In this document: positions 43,701 through 49,379 of the stretch, piece after piece
Numbering within the stretch: position 1 is the stretch's first letter
Layout: every line of letters starts with the position of its first letter
NCBI GenBank assembly: GCA_035610365.1
Contig: CM069436.1
Span: forward strand, 60,403,505 to 60,467,504
Direction of reading: 5' to 3'
Length of the DNA: 64,000 nucleotides
From: Aquatica leii
Taxonomy: Eukaryota; Arthropoda; Insecta; Coleoptera; Lampyridae
The notes under the pieces: model-generated
What the model was told of the DNA's origin: nothing
The model's input: the letters and a program-made list of their open reading frames with translations, nothing else
Databases searched by the model: none
Position numbers and translations under genes: made by a program

Positions 43701-44188
43701 AAACTCTTGAGTGTTCTTGCTAAATATATTCAGCATTGGAATAGATACATCGACTGTAAAATTAGAGTATTTTCAAAATTTTTAATCCGTTCCAAGGGTT
43801 TTGTAGTAATTTTTGTTGTTAGACATGAAGTACTTACCAATTGGAGTTTTCAGTTTTAATAGAGATTGTCCTAAAGTCCCTACATAGTTGGGTCTAAAAA
43901 CAGTAATTAATTAATACCTTAAAGTAAATATAACTCAGTGTCAAATTTATTAGATTTAATTTTGAAAGTAGCAGATTTATAAAAAAAACATTGCAAAATA
44001 GAGTTTTCCTTTTATAGTAGGTACTACCTGTTGGAGTATTTAAGTACAACAAACTACAAAATAAATAGAAGTTTAACATTTCTCAGAAACATTTAGGTGC
44101 TTACATAAATCGAACAAGTAATGTCGAATGTGCTCCATTAACAAACACGGCTATGGCTTTCTCATTAAAGAGCTTCATAACATTACTT
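10423..44188 (-). CDS. Hml: giant hemocytin/hemolectin-like protein with 52 CBM14 domains
   Basis: About 80 exons, joined here by GT..AG borders with consistent phase, give close to 21.9 kb of coding sequence (roughly 7,300 residues). Hemocytin (Bombyx) and hemolectin (Drosophila) are secreted hemocyte proteins related to von Willebrand factor that act in clotting and hemocyte aggregation. They carry VWD, C8, TIL, discoidin, VWC and C-terminal cystine-knot modules. All of these are present at the two ends here. The middle is a contiguous array of 52 six-cysteine CBM14 domains with a WxxW module before it. The reading is continuous from the exon ending at 43893 to the stop at 10423-10425. The first coding exon(s) are unresolved; the ATG at about 44188 is only a candidate. 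CBM14 domains usually bind chitin, so a link between clot or matrix and chitin is a reasonable inference. Separate array and flank genes remain possible, but no internal start or stop supports a split. Confidence 0.85.
10826..11831 (-). CDS. hemocytin-like: long exon with about five VWC-type modules
   Basis: A single 1,006 nt exon encodes a run of modules with the repeated pattern of a lone Cys, then GE.W....(D)C..(Y/F).C, then C...C..G and CCGEC. Examples are VGETWTKEEDYCTRYKC, IGEKWKSSDNCINYHC, VGESWPAPDGDKCKSIVC and LGEQWKSEDGCTTFSC. This is the von Willebrand factor C pattern. The modules vary in length (about 50-65 residues each). The exon starts in phase 0 with VNETWKDGPCRTCQC and ends in phase 1 into the exon at 10775. 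Confidence 0.8.
12009..12708 (-). CDS. hemocytin-like: VWC/TIL-type exons after the fifth VWD unit
   Basis: Exons 12474-12708 and 12009-12427. The first gives VLFNSTTCVPNNKCIPC, then GDTWIVDKCTKCSCNGQSKTC, which is the end of a TIL module followed by a VWC module. The second is cysteine-rich (CMQYACECIPVDEC, CCPIAVEKC, CCEFYTC). The acceptor of the second exon is set by phase: the AG before TACCAAT at 12427 keeps the frame, while the AG ten bases upstream would break it. Confidence 0.75.
12761..13042 (-). CDS. hemocytin-like: C8 and TIL domain of the fifth VWD unit
   Basis: A 282 nt exon in phase 0. CNEDLDPSIFIEWCKEDICN, then ACEAFEAYAKECNYLGYCVE and WRSSICPAKC form the second half of a C8 domain. 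CSLTCETYNSNDCSETALEG with CVCPEGQ is a TIL (trypsin-inhibitor-like) domain. This follows the VWD in the preceding exons, the standard VWD-C8-TIL order. Confidence 0.8.
13092..14013 (-). CDS. hemocytin-like: TIL and fifth VWD domain
   Basis: Exons 13697-14013, 13417-13653 and 13092-13367. The first begins with a TIL domain (CYQRRCEPTCGN, CFPGCYCPKGYVRRGKEC). The VWD then starts (CHLLPHLKYVTYDKETYTID, then GDCEYVI), continues with CTNDKNLTCVDSIRI and ends with LEGLCGNCNENPKDDY. The GLCGN-N motif marks the end of VWD folds. Compared with the other VWD units the entry motif is changed (TYDKETYTIDG in place of TFDG), but the cysteines are kept. Confidence 0.8.
14064..15158 (-). CDS. hemocytin-like: fourth VWD and C8
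   Basis: Exons 14847-15158 and 14064-14798. The VWD begins CELSGSTFETFDGVVYEYD and runs to DGLCGYFDKNPGDDKM. It is followed by a C8 domain (CNSIEYVSFDLQYFY, CKSSVNVDKFKSQCVHSTCN, CRCLLMQNFVVEC). The exon starts before the VWD at TQERKQVIKNQISLTECP, fixed by an acceptor at 15159-15160 that keeps phase. A cysteine-rich stretch (CPLYECKPKYPNEEVCPKIEC) precedes the domain. Confidence 0.85.
15213..15931 (-). CDS. hemocytin-like: Ser/Thr linker, VWC-like and LDLa-like segment
   Basis: Exons 15733-15931 and 15213-15685. The first starts with a Thr-rich, probably O-glycosylated linker (STTVQPTTVIPTTQTPSAQT), then a TIL-like tail (CLCNDKAWWDGDKC, CPCIDQHI). The second has a VWC-like part (FENAECEECVCKLGGVVHC), then CPTSNICIDEDSWCNGVKDC with DDETGC. 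The latter has the C-x-C, W-C-NG-DC-DDE-C signature of an LDL-receptor class A module, probably a short variant. It ends in another Ser/Thr/Lys linker before the fourth VWD. Confidence 0.7.
15982..17670 (-). CDS. hemocytin-like: two F5/8C (discoidin) domains
   Basis: Exons 17546-17670, 16323-16876 and 15982-16270. Domain 1 starts LRDTALTASSEKNINYSAPN and runs through VIQAGVWAPEENDKEPFLQI, YAVSYSPDNGKTYHYIRD and IKIHPITNNNG to VELIGC. A Thr-rich linker (about 18 residues) follows. Domain 2 starts at ENGLLSLDQISVSSE and runs through AWQTITNNPTEWVQFDF, VTAYIVKYSPDGKNWNPIID and RVYPVSWHENIQMRIEPKGC. These are tandem discoidin-type lectin or lipid-binding folds, a hallmark of hemocytin and hemolectin. 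The 669 bp intron at 16877-17545 has no gene that I can see. Confidence 0.9.
17719..18202 (-). CDS. hemocytin-like: TIL domain and Thr-rich linker after the CBM14 array
   Basis: Exons 17967-18202 and 17719-17915. The first holds a TIL domain (CAIDCTRLCQSYQQTLL, CEPGCVPNLFNC, CVPKKDCMC). The second begins as a VWC-like piece (GVVTSETECRRCQCVDNFYT) and passes into a Thr-rich linker (TTTTIKPITRPVVELTTTIS) that leads into discoidin domain 1. Phase links it directly to the last CBM14 exon (18254-18919), so the array and the C-terminal module set are one reading frame. Confidence 0.8.
18254..20418 (-). CDS. hemocytin-like: CBM14 domains 44-52 (C-terminal end of array)
   Basis: Exons 20203-20418 (domain 44), 19716-20150 (45-46), 19231-19665 (47-48), 18970-19179 (49) and 18254-18919 (50-52). 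The exon for 50-52 is the longest in the array and encodes three domains separated by Thr/Pro linkers (TTQTPQTETPTTLV). Each domain has the six cysteines of CBM14 and the core [KR]C-F/A-x-x-V...PEC. The last is CNVNEPYRPHP...VRPEC. Beyond domain 44 (class A) the six-class order becomes blurred: 45 resembles F, 46 mixes E and B features. Confidence 0.9.
20467..21738 (-). CDS. hemocytin-like: CBM14 domains 39-43 (two C-B-A triplets)
   Basis: Exons 21493-21738 (39, class C), 21033-21440 (40 class B and 41 class A fused), 20719-20985 (42, class C) and 20467-20670 (43, class B). Domain 44 completes the second triplet. Domain 39 has CFLYTNC where nearly all others have an aromatic pair (CYLYYKC), so one conserved aromatic residue is lost. 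The 408 nt exon shows an intron lost between a B and an A domain. Class assignment rests on TCYPxFMFN for B and GPxLMFNPxKLKCDFP for A. Confidence 0.9.
21787..23407 (-). CDS. hemocytin-like: CBM14 domains 33-38 (fifth full C-B-A-F-E-D unit)
   Basis: Exons 23111-23407 (C, 297 nt, with a Thr/Pro linker), 22851-23057 (B, 207), 22587-22802 (A, 216), 22322-22534 (F, 213), 22050-22271 (E, 222) and 21787-22005 (D, 219). All start and end in phase 1. The E exon is 12 nt longer than the other E exons. Its 3' end could instead be a GC donor at the equivalent of the usual E donor (after GAACAAG near 22071), which I cannot resolve by eye. The F domain has CANPLDV in place of CDFPxNV. Confidence 0.9.
23460..25001 (-). 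CDS. hemocytin-like: CBM14 domains 27-32 (fourth full unit)
   Basis: Exons 24534-25001 (C and B fused, 468 nt), 24270-24485 (A, 216), 24004-24216 (F, 213), 23740-23949 (E, 210) and 23460-23687 (D, 228). The C-B fusion shows loss of the intron that separates these classes in units 1, 2, 3 and 5. Class marks: B CDIVGPSISDPKDCYLYYKC, E SCKPDFMFNPVTLKCDFP, D CSTTDEKKPHVSDCYLYYQC. The A exon uses the donor GTAATA at 24264-24269. Confidence 0.9.
25055..25808 (-). CDS. hemocytin-like: CBM14 domains 24-26 (F-E-D half of third unit)
   Basis: Exons 25596-25808 (F, 213 nt), 25335-25544 (E, 210) and 25055-25285 (D, 231). They are the downstream half of the unit split by the 5.2 kb intron 25809-30983. 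The F domain reads CTMDEPNRAKSNDCYSYYHC and the E domain has SCKPDFMFNSVTLKCDF. Lengths and class marks match the F-E-D thirds of the other units, so the split unit is complete at protein level. Confidence 0.9.
25809..26750. other. left part of the enlarged array intron
   Basis: Non-coding. At 25934-25972 it has a 39 base stretch related to the heat-shock-element region at 36354-36392 (7 mismatches by my count), including GAACGTTC. A TATAAAA follows at 26004. Another part (26150-26520) has loose repeats of GTTATTGTTGCAG-AGGTAATTA. I see no gene. Other introns in the array are about 50 bp, so essentially all of 25.86-30.93 kb is probably inserted DNA. Confidence 0.55.
26755..29263 (+). mobile_element. 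decayed Polinton/Maverick-type DNA polymerase B region
   Basis: Reading the plus strand across many stops and frame changes gives family landmarks in order. They are a C2H2 finger start (MECENCKKAFTRRDNLKRHQ, 26755), SEFQERDSGWSLVKI (about 27255), YNPIKGSSYIDLPYAIKTKY (about 27320), LPFIVYADFEAI (about 27740), LDPCHYFTV with GFGWDALL (about 28360) and VFEVDLQYPKELHKEHDDLP (about 28660). The last is YRKMHVFWSHIYTMYTKLKN near the end, with a stop at 29261. This is the protein-primed type B polymerase found in Polintons and related Polinton-like proteins of arthropods. At least eight disruptions make it dead. The usual DTD catalytic motif region is not readable. Confidence 0.7.
29593..30018 (-). 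mobile_element. decayed Polinton-type integrase fragment
   Basis: A 141-codon frame matches the core of the retroviral-like integrase carried by Polintons: YIFVINAFSKYDWALLLKNK, TEVTAAMKQILL, LFPKFTNGKECYDADFQ, YGINQYSTSSNVKSSIVEHF, NRTLKGRMW and LLRQYNSTIDISI. Of the D,D-35-E triad, the position of the first Asp is Asn (VINAF), the second Asp is replaced (FTNGKE) and the Glu is kept (SIVEHF). The zinc-binding N-terminus and the chromodomain are missing. It converges with the polymerase remnant, which fits one shortened element. Confidence 0.75.
30389..30660. mobile_element. foldback (MITE-like) element, about 270 bp
   Basis: The left arm (about 30389-30510, starting CTAAGATTAAAACGTCTTCC) and right arm (about 30537-30660, ending AACGTTCTAATCTTA) are inverted complements. 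They share GTGTTGATGTTGTAACCGA, AAAGGCTTCATCAAAGCG and GTGAAAAAATCGATTAC with few mismatches per 20 bases. The loop is about 26 bp. There is no coding frame. It lies in the enlarged array intron beside the Polinton remnant. Confidence 0.7.
30984..31815 (-). CDS. hemocytin-like: CBM14 domains 21-23 (C-B-A half of third unit)
   Basis: Exons 31522-31815 (C, 294 nt, with an upstream Thr/Pro linker), 31247-31453 (B, 207) and 30984-31199 (A, 216). The A donor GTAAGT lies at 30978-30983 and opens the enlarged intron. Class marks: B CDASGPSIEDPEDCYQYYRC with TCYPEFMFNP; A CDVTESNRPHPSDCHLYYRC with GKTCGSMLMFNP. The A domain is closest by eye to domain 29 (both have CHLYYRC, GNKL and GKTCGSMLMFNP). 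Confidence 0.9.
31868..33480 (-). CDS. hemocytin-like: CBM14 domains 15-20 (second full unit)
   Basis: Exons 33196-33480 (C, 285 nt), 32934-33140 (B, 207), 32662-32877 (A, 216), 32403-32612 (F, 210), 32142-32351 (E, 210) and 31868-32089 (D, 222). All are phase 1-1, separated by introns of 50-56 bp. The C exon opens with a Thr/Pro/Val linker (ETESPATTPTATP on its C-terminal side). The F domain has DMFNPLTLECDNADNV, the most diverged core in this unit. Confidence 0.9.
33534..35093 (-). CDS. hemocytin-like: CBM14 domains 9-14 (first full unit)
   Basis: Exons 34860-35093 (C, 234 nt), 34602-34808 (B, 207), 34335-34550 (A, 216), 34073-34282 (F, 210), 33818-34027 (E, 210) and 33534-33761 (D, 228). 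The unit begins right after the enlarged 1.66 kb intron 35094-36750. The C domain has CSIYYQC and NCSQMLMFNP (Ser-Gln in place of the usual Gly-Pro). The D domain has LMYNP where others have LMFNP. All six cysteines are kept in each domain. Confidence 0.9.
35907..36260. repeat. 354 bp segment bounded by a perfect 22 bp inverted repeat
   Basis: CATAGTTCTACAGTTCTTGA with TA at 35907-35928 is the exact inverted complement of 36239-36260. Flanking and inner bases pair only loosely (ATTTAAAAAATG against TTTTTTAAAATTTGT just outside the right arm). It may be a small transposon remnant, with no target duplication that I can define. Confidence 0.5.
36380..36469 (+). promoter_or_regulatory. heat-shock-type core promoter, antisense to the hemocytin-like gene
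   Basis: Two perfect three-unit heat-shock elements are present. TTCGAGAACATTC (36380-36392) is TTC-nn-GAA-nn-TTC, and GAATATTCTAGAA (36415-36427) is GAA-nn-TTC-nn-GAA. A TATATAAAG box starts at 36435. An insect initiator TCAGT at 36465-36469 puts +1 (A) at 36467, 32 bases from the TATA start. The A-rich leader after it resembles hsp leaders. No hsp70 coding sequence follows, and the next feature downstream is the antisense CBM14 exon. Activity is inference. Confidence 0.6.
36751..38771 (-). CDS. hemocytin-like: CBM14 domains 1-8 (N-terminal end of array)
   Basis: Exons 38556-38771 (1), 38299-38502 (2), 38027-38248 (3), 37538-37972 (4 and 5 fused), 37273-37488 (6), 37017-37223 (7) and 36751-36966 (8). 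Domains 2 and 7 carry the class B mark TCYPxxMFN and B-type lengths (204 and 207). Domains 3 and 6 look like class A (KPHxSDCYLYY, GAEx-VGKTCGP). Domain 5 looks like class E (CKPEFMFNP). The clean C-B-A-F-E-D order is not present here, so this part looks older. The start of exon 7 was chosen at 37223 because the other AG at 37235 breaks phase. Confidence 0.9.
38822..39199 (-). CDS. hemocytin-like: WxxW (mucin-type) module
   Basis: Exons 39062-39199 and 38822-39014. The reading CTPGWTAWINENRENGP, then GETRCHKDMMVDIEC, GLICTSS and CPDFEIRVKCQC has the features of the mucin WxxW (CysD-like) module: G-W-T-x-W-I/F-N, a central IEC, a GL-C and a final E-I-R-V-x-C-x-C. In gel-forming mucins this module aids packing or cross-linking of the gel. 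It sits between the third VWD unit and the CBM14 array and joins both in phase. Confidence 0.8.
39253..39602 (-). CDS. hemocytin-like: TIL and VWC modules after the third VWD
   Basis: One 350 nt exon. TIL: CDERCSNYEACLSPCPHETC, then CIEGCQVKPCPEGEVF and ECVPKSNC. VWC: CLQIGNIAYLEGDLIEQDEC then HTCYCSRGNKVC. It ends in a Thr/Pro linker at a phase 0 donor that leads into the WxxW exon. Confidence 0.8.
39654..40525 (-). CDS. hemocytin-like: third VWD and C8
   Basis: Exons 39949-40525 and 39654-39903. The VWD starts CSAWGDSHYKTFDGRSFDFQ, has GQCDYILARG and the end motif EGLCGNFNDDQLDDFQTPSG, close to the VWF D-domain consensus. The next exon is the C8 domain: CGILKTSVFASCHSEEPVEP, CIFDTCAC, CLCTALAAYAHEC and WRTPDLC. 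This is the best-conserved VWD unit in the gene. Confidence 0.9.
40573..41349 (-). CDS. hemocytin-like: C8 end, TIL, spacer exon and second TIL
   Basis: Exons 41010-41349, 40811-40998 and 40573-40757. The first completes a C8 (CLCPMVSAYAIQCAAKG) and gives a TIL domain (CTKGQQYQICGNSCTRSC, CVEGCNCPPGQSLDVDGDC). The 188 nt spacer exon (CSDAEWTCRPATPNEIDIYP) is cysteine-poor. The third has a TIL remnant (CHTGCQCEKDYVLDTETNKC) and a VWC-type tail that continues into the third VWD. Confidence 0.75.
41407..42224 (-). CDS. hemocytin-like: second VWD and start of C8
   Basis: Exons 42066-42224, 41841-42015 and 41407-41792. The VWD starts CSIIGDPHYVTFDGARYDFV with GTCSYYL, continues with SIVIKIREHVINLKQNHEVT and ends TKGLCGVFNQNQRDDFLTPD. 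The C8 begins with CQIIKGSIFRECQLVVDP and CMHDMCNCEED. Confidence 0.85.
42275..42948 (-). CDS. hemocytin-like: first C8 and TIL
   Basis: Exons 42809-42948, 42596-42761 and 42275-42546. C8: CKKSAFNTDPLSLEQLANKF, CVWDYCECQETNPQHCAC and CVQKGLTSLIKWRDDKTC. TIL: CSGGKVYMPCGPPGGQPVCG and CEEGCYCPEGTAFHKNTC, then a VWC-type tail CNTCTCRKGKWTC leading to the second VWD. Confidence 0.85.
42999..44188 (-). CDS. hemocytin-like: first VWD and unresolved N terminus
   Basis: Exons 43838-43893, 43615-43753, 43408-43555, 43211-43353 and 42999-43161. The VWD starts CYMWGNSHVKTFDGEVF, continues with CEHILARDNVDNTF and ends with TAGLCGLFDSDETNDL. The 56 nt exon 43838-43893 begins and ends in partial codons and needs an upstream exon ending in phase 2. 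Two candidates do not join cleanly. One is an ATG exon at about 44116-44188 (MKLFNEKAIAVFVNGAHSTL, donor phase 2). The other is a hydrophobic ATG start at 44079 (MLNFYLFCSLLYLN, signal-peptide-like, donor phase 1). A 26 nt exon at 44028-44053 would fit phase 2 only if the exon before it ends in phase 0. Confidence 0.7.
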
Positions 44189-47100
44189 TGTTAAAGCGTT
44201 CTCAACTAAATCATTTAATTCTTCTTATAATGATAGTATTATTATTTAATAAGGAAACTGGGTTGAGAATCAATACGAGAGGAAAATAGATAGCAATACG
44301 TATTAAGATGCAGGGAGAAGTGCGAAAGCTGGCGTACGATTGTGTGTAAAGTTTAATAACCCAAATCTTCTAGATTCATGGTGCAAATCAATTAGTCGGA
44401 GCCGGCTAGTTTACTGAATTCACAAAAGAAAGTCTTCTCGATCAACAAGAACTTCAGAAAGAACCAACACTGGTCGTGCATCTGCATTTAACAGACAAAT
44501 TTTTATTCACTACAGGCGTGTACTGTGTTGAAGAAGATAGTTGCCCAAAGATGAATTAAGCATGTTGGTGCTATAGTTTCTGCTTTGGTAACTTCGGTAA
44601 CTGTCGACGTAGCAGTCAACGCAACGGAAATATAATACCGCCGATGTTAGTATTTTTCCGCTTAAAGCATAAAGACGCTTTTTTACGGAATAACCTTTCT
44701 GAGTAGCTAGTAGCCAGGAATAACTCATCGTAGAATACCGCTCTTAAATTTCTTATATTGTCTGTTTCATCAAATTTACAAACCGAACTTCAAAACCGTC
44801 CTGTTTCTGCTGGACAACCATTCGTTGCACATCGTCATTAATGTACTTGAAAAAACAAATTTTATTATTATATAGTTTTACCCAATTTTGGACTCATACA
44901 TGTACGTACACTTGTGTCAACGGTCAAGCTTTGTTGAGACTTAATATGCTAGTAAGAATTTGTTCTTTCAGTGATCTAAGCGTTTGGGTGGATACCGATT
45001 ATGGTTCTACAACATGTGGTATTAGGAAAGGCCCGATCTTAGTTTCTGAAAGGAGGTAAAGATGATGAAAATAGTGAAAGTTGCGAGGACGACACTTATG
45101 TCTCGGGTTACAATATCTGATATACATAAAAAGCGTCTCTTCATCAAGAATTTGGTATCGGCATGTCTCCTAGTCAGTTACAATGTTGCAGGCGATTTGG
45201 GAGGCTCCCGAATGATGGGTTTCTATTGACTCATTTTTCCAGACAAATAGTAGCTGGAATGTAAAAAATTGAACGTAGGAGCACGTTTATTGCTTAGGAA
45301 CCGATCTGTTTAATTCGTACAATTTAGATAAGGCCTGGGTTACGCCGTGGTTGTCTACAGACAACGCGTTGTTTGATCTTATCCTGATTTGAGGTTGAAG
45401 AAACCTATGGTGTTTAAATCTAAACAGTAGTTGGTCCTCGTATAAATTTACGGATTCTTTGTTCGTTACTTATAGGTCATTGTCTGATCTTAATACTTCT
45501 CAGAAAGGTGTACACCATAATGATGATATTTAGTCAGAGTCTTTTAATGTAACAAAATGTAGAGAATTAAAAAATTTTCTTGCTTAATTTAAATGTTAAG
45601 CAATGAGTATAGACCTGGAACTTTACTCAAAACCGTCAACATTATATTATGTAACATTTTCTCCCGAAACTGTAAAACCTTTCCGAAAAGAGCAGGTTGC
45701 AGTTTTGGCTAGAAAGTCTTCAAAGAAAAGACGGTGGAGAATAATTAAAAATATCTGAATAATAATAAGAAATGAATATTAAAGTATTAAAGACAGAGTA
45801 AAGCACAAAAAGTGAAAAAGAAGAACAAAAACAATTGAATGTGCAAAAATGAATAGCTTCTCTGGCGGGTTTATTTCCGTTATTATCTGTGTAAGTCGTA
45901 GAAATTTTCTAGTTTTTCAAAGTAGGAGCTTTTAGCCCAGCTGTTGGAAAGCATTTGATTTATTTAGTTTTTAACACCGTATAATTTTAACAAGTCGTCT
46001 GATTTAAGTATTTAAAGTTCCGATAAACAAACAATTAAATCAAAAATCTGCATTCGAGTTTTCTAAAACATGTTTAACTTGCTGAGTGTGAAAATTACTA
46101 ATTTAAACTCATTTATGTTTAAAGCAAGGATGTTTACCTCTACTACTAATATCCTGGTTTACTAAATCAAGTATCAGCTGTATATAAAATATTAAGCCAA
46201 AATCGGCCCTTTGCAAGGTAGGCAAATTGTTATTATTTGTCAGTTTGAATGTGAATGTGTTAGTTACATATAATGATGACTATCATTTTGTGGGTATCTT
46301 ACAAAGTATTATTAAGAAAAACCATTAATTACGTGTATGTAGTTTTCTTTAACAATAGTTCTATCTCGTAATGGCGTTAACCAAAAGCATAACAATATTT
46401 TGGCTACCCGGCAAATGGTGGATTTCCAGTATATAGGAGATGTAAGAATAAACATCATTGGCATCGAAAAATGTATTTGTTTTGATTATAAGAAATTTTG
46501 CTAACGTAATAGTCCTAAACTTACTAAATGGTTCTGAGACTTTTTCTTGAGTATGCTTACAAATAATTAAAAAAACTCAGAATCTATTTCGTCTAACAGT
46601 ATATTTCCTACAGGACTATCAACTGATCATGGATTTTTTGAGACAACAAATTAAGATACCAACGTTTGTAAAAATTTTTTTAAAATTAATATAATCAGAG
46701 TATTCGATGATATAATTAATATCAAACTTTTTTTGTTGTTGCAGATGGCCTACGCAAAGTTTTTGCATCAAATCCGACATTGGGCACATTAATTAATTTA
46801 AAGCGATTGGGTTTAATATAATAAGCATAGCATAAAAAATATATTGCAATAATGAAACATAAAAAAATTAAAATAGTTTTATCAAAAAGCAACTCACGTA
46901 TACATAAAACACAAAACTATGACCGCACTTGATAAAATCAAGTGCAGGTCCATTTTCGATTTGAATTCAATAAACTGCAAACCAAAACTAATCGCAAAAA
47001 TTTACGAGAAACCTTTTTAAGAAGTCTCTTATTTGTTAATTAACCAACTGGTAAACCACATTACAATTGCAATGATTAAATTAATGTCGCTATCGATAAT

Positions 47101-47650
47101 GTACAGAAAAAAATTACAGGAAATACAACAATGGCATTTCCTATATACATGTAATGTCTTTGCGTAGACGTTATTAATGTTGAATACAATTTATTTAAAT
47201 AAAAAGTTACTGTTTGCTGTAGTCTTAAGACTTTAATCCAAGTTAGAACTTAATATTTCATTGCATTTTTGAAGTTTTATCTTTAGTTGACGAACGAATC
47301 ATTTACTTTAAGACTTAGTACTTTGAGTCTAAAACTGTCAGTTTGTTTTCGTAAAACTGGGCGAATTTGACTGTCGTGGCGAAGTTGGTCAAAAATTCGA
47401 AAAACGTTAAAAAGTTTTTTTTAAACTATTGACAATCTGTAACTTTGCAATACAATAGGTTTTGGATTGATTATTCAAGTATTTTACTTTATATTAAGCT
47501 AGTAGTTGATTCGCCTCTTTTTTTCTTAGTTTATTTATACGTTTTGAACTAGAAATATTTTCTAAACTTGAAAGGTAATTTTTAGTAGTAAAATAAATCA
47601 ATGAGACGTCAGCATAGTAAATTTGTTTGGCATATCTAATTTGTATCTAC
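44189..47650. other. gene-poor DNA upstream of the hemocytin-like gene
   Basis: No recognisable gene. Frames at 44510-44728 (-) and 44841-45059 (+) are short and match nothing that I know. The promoter and first exon of the hemocytin-like gene should lie in the left part, but no TATA plus initiator pair stands out. From 45.5 to 47.6 kb the sequence is AT-rich without structure I can name. Confidence 0.5.
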
Positions 47651-47665
47651 AAAGAAAAATAAAAA

Positions 47666-48315
47666 TTGTTTAAATACCACAGGGAGGAGAAACCATATAT
47701 TTACAGCAAAAAATATAGAAAAGCCTATGGTAATACTTGGAGACTTGTCTCTTCACCTTTTACCCAAGAAATTTTAGAATCATGGAGTGAAAATATACGT
47801 TTTGTATGTCTTCCAGCAAATACTACACATATTTTTGTCAACCACTAAACGCAAATTTGTTCGGTTCAGTACAAAAGTCTTCGAGAAATACATTGCGAAC
47901 CTATAAAAAGACAAATCTTAAACACTCATCTGTAGAAAAAAAACGGGGTTTTAAGCTTACTCAAACTGATGAATATTAAACCAAACGCTATAAGTGACTT
48001 CGCCGCTTGTGGTACATATCTACTTTCAAATGAACGACTACTAATAAAAATTTCTTCAGAAGCGACAGCAGCAGACACTGACTAAATGTCAGTGTTACTT
48101 GACTAAATTTAATGAATCAACGAAATCCCACTAAACACTTATCTGGACGTTCTGTAACAGATGATGCTAGTTTTGATAATGACATAAAGCATTCGTCTAC
48201 CAGTAGTGTAAAAAGAGAAGTTTTTGAACTAGATTCTGGGCTTGATTCAGAAGTTGGAGGTTATCTAAAGAAATCAGCTCTGTACACTAAAAAATTCACT
48301 ACTGATAATTTTTGA
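47666..48315 (+). mobile_element. pogo/Tigger-type DDE transposase remnant
   Basis: The frame at 47666-47848 ends with ILESWSENIRFVCLPANTTH, the stretch before the last catalytic acidic residue of pogo-like (DDE_1) transposases, where VCLPPNTTH is typical. After a stop, shifted frames give KPNAISDFAACGTYLLSNER near 47990, matching the following helix of the same family. The frame at 48112-48315 would be the tail. Multiple stops make it dead; the N-terminal HTH half is not visible. Confidence 0.5.
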
Positions 48316-48439
48316 GAAGGGTGATGGTAAAAGCTAGACTTTACGGCGCAATCAATCAGTTTATTCCAGACTCTGAAGGTGTTTACTGCGACGTGCGATG
48401 AAAGCTCAGCTTGTGTGATAACGAGAACACTGGAATTAT

Positions 48440-48980
48440 CCAGAATGGACGTTGTCGTGATAATCCCGTCACTTCTAAGTGTTTAAAACTACGTCATCAT
48501 ATAAAATCCGAATCTGCTTTAAAAATATTAATTCGCGCAAGTCTTTTGTTAGTTAGAGAACTAAAACAGAAATGATATCAGTTGTATAAGCTTCTATCCA
48601 AGCAGTTCTCCATCGGCTTGCAGAAGAAAACCGCTTTGAGACTACAAAAACTCTTCGTGAAGTTAAGAATTCTCTAAAATAACATTGCAAAATCGGAATT
48701 TTTTGCATTAAAATCTCTTAAACAAGATAAAGCTATAGTCATTCTTAAAGCTGGCAAAGTGAACGCCACTGCTATAATGAACCAATCAGATTATGATAAC
48801 AAAATTTACAATCTTCTCTCAGACGGTTCGTATAAAGTCAAAGGCGTAGCTACATATTCAGCGCCCTGGAGCAAATTAGATCTGTGCGCCCTCCTTTTTT
48901 TTTTCTCACAAATGTTTCAACAAAATACTAGATTTTCTAGTCTTTATTTTTACTTTACTGTAAGAAAAGTATAGCGATCG
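48440..48980 (+). mobile_element. Penelope-like reverse transcriptase remnant
   Basis: Broken plus frames include KSESALKILIRASLLLVREL near 48510 and DKAIVILKAGKVNATAIMNQ with SDYDNKIYNLLSDGSY near 48730-48830. A lysine-rich segment followed by VILxADKGxAxVVMxxxxYxxKI is typical of the RT start of Penelope-like elements. Stops and frame changes lie between the pieces, and nothing after 48980 continues the RT. Confidence 0.45.
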
Positions 48981-49059
48981 CAATTTTTTTGCAAACATTT
49001 TTTTGCAGAATTTTACGTTTTAAGGTCTCCTTAATCAGAAAAATTTTTGACAAAAAAAT

Positions 49060-49250
49060 TTTGGGTGTCTGTGTATGTGTAACGATGTACCTACGATAAC
49101 TCTTGAACCAAAAAACCTAGTAACTTGAAATTTTGTATATAGCTGGCTTTTCATATCCTCTGGGTGAATGTATCCGCCATTTTTAACAGTTTATCTTATA
49201 TAATTTTATAGGTATGTAAATTATTTGAATTATTTTTACAGTTTCTTATA
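49060..49250. repeat. dispersed repeat, copy 1
   Basis: Shares with 58546-58722 the ordered strings ACGATAA-T-TTGAACCAAAA, CTTGAAATTTGGTAT-like, AGCTGGCTTTT-ATAT, ATCCGCCATT-TTAACAGTTT and GTATGTAAATTATTTGAATT. Copy 1 lacks about 20 bases present in copy 2 before ATCCGCC. The family is unknown to me. Confidence 0.75.
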
Positions 49251-49352
49251 AAAATAATTCTTCCTAACAATTTGTTCAAATGAAAAAAATTTCTAACATT
49301 AACAGTTTATTAGATATTTGATTTATAACTTAAAATGAATTCAAAATATTAT

Positions 49353-49379
49353 GTAGGTTCGAATCCTGCCTGCCACGAT
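49353..49379 (+). other. tRNA-like T-arm fragment (B box)
   Basis: GTAGG-TTCGAAT-CCTGC forms a 5 bp T stem with a 7 base loop. GGTTCGAATCC (49356-49366) is a perfect RNA polymerase III B box, and CTGCCACGA follows as an acceptor-like 3' strand. No D arm, anticodon arm or A box is found upstream, so this is not a tRNA gene. It may be the edge of a tRNA-derived SINE or a retroposed 3' tRNA end. Confidence 0.5.

Noticed and set aside
44510..44728. 72-codon minus frame as a first exon with signal peptide for the hemocytin-like gene
   Set aside because: The start (MSYSWLLATQKGYSVKKRL) is not a good signal peptide and no donor joins it in phase to 43893.
44841..45059. Plus frame with VWVDTDYGSTTCGI as a possible copia RNase H remnant
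   Set aside because: Too short and only loosely similar; no integrase or RT nearby.
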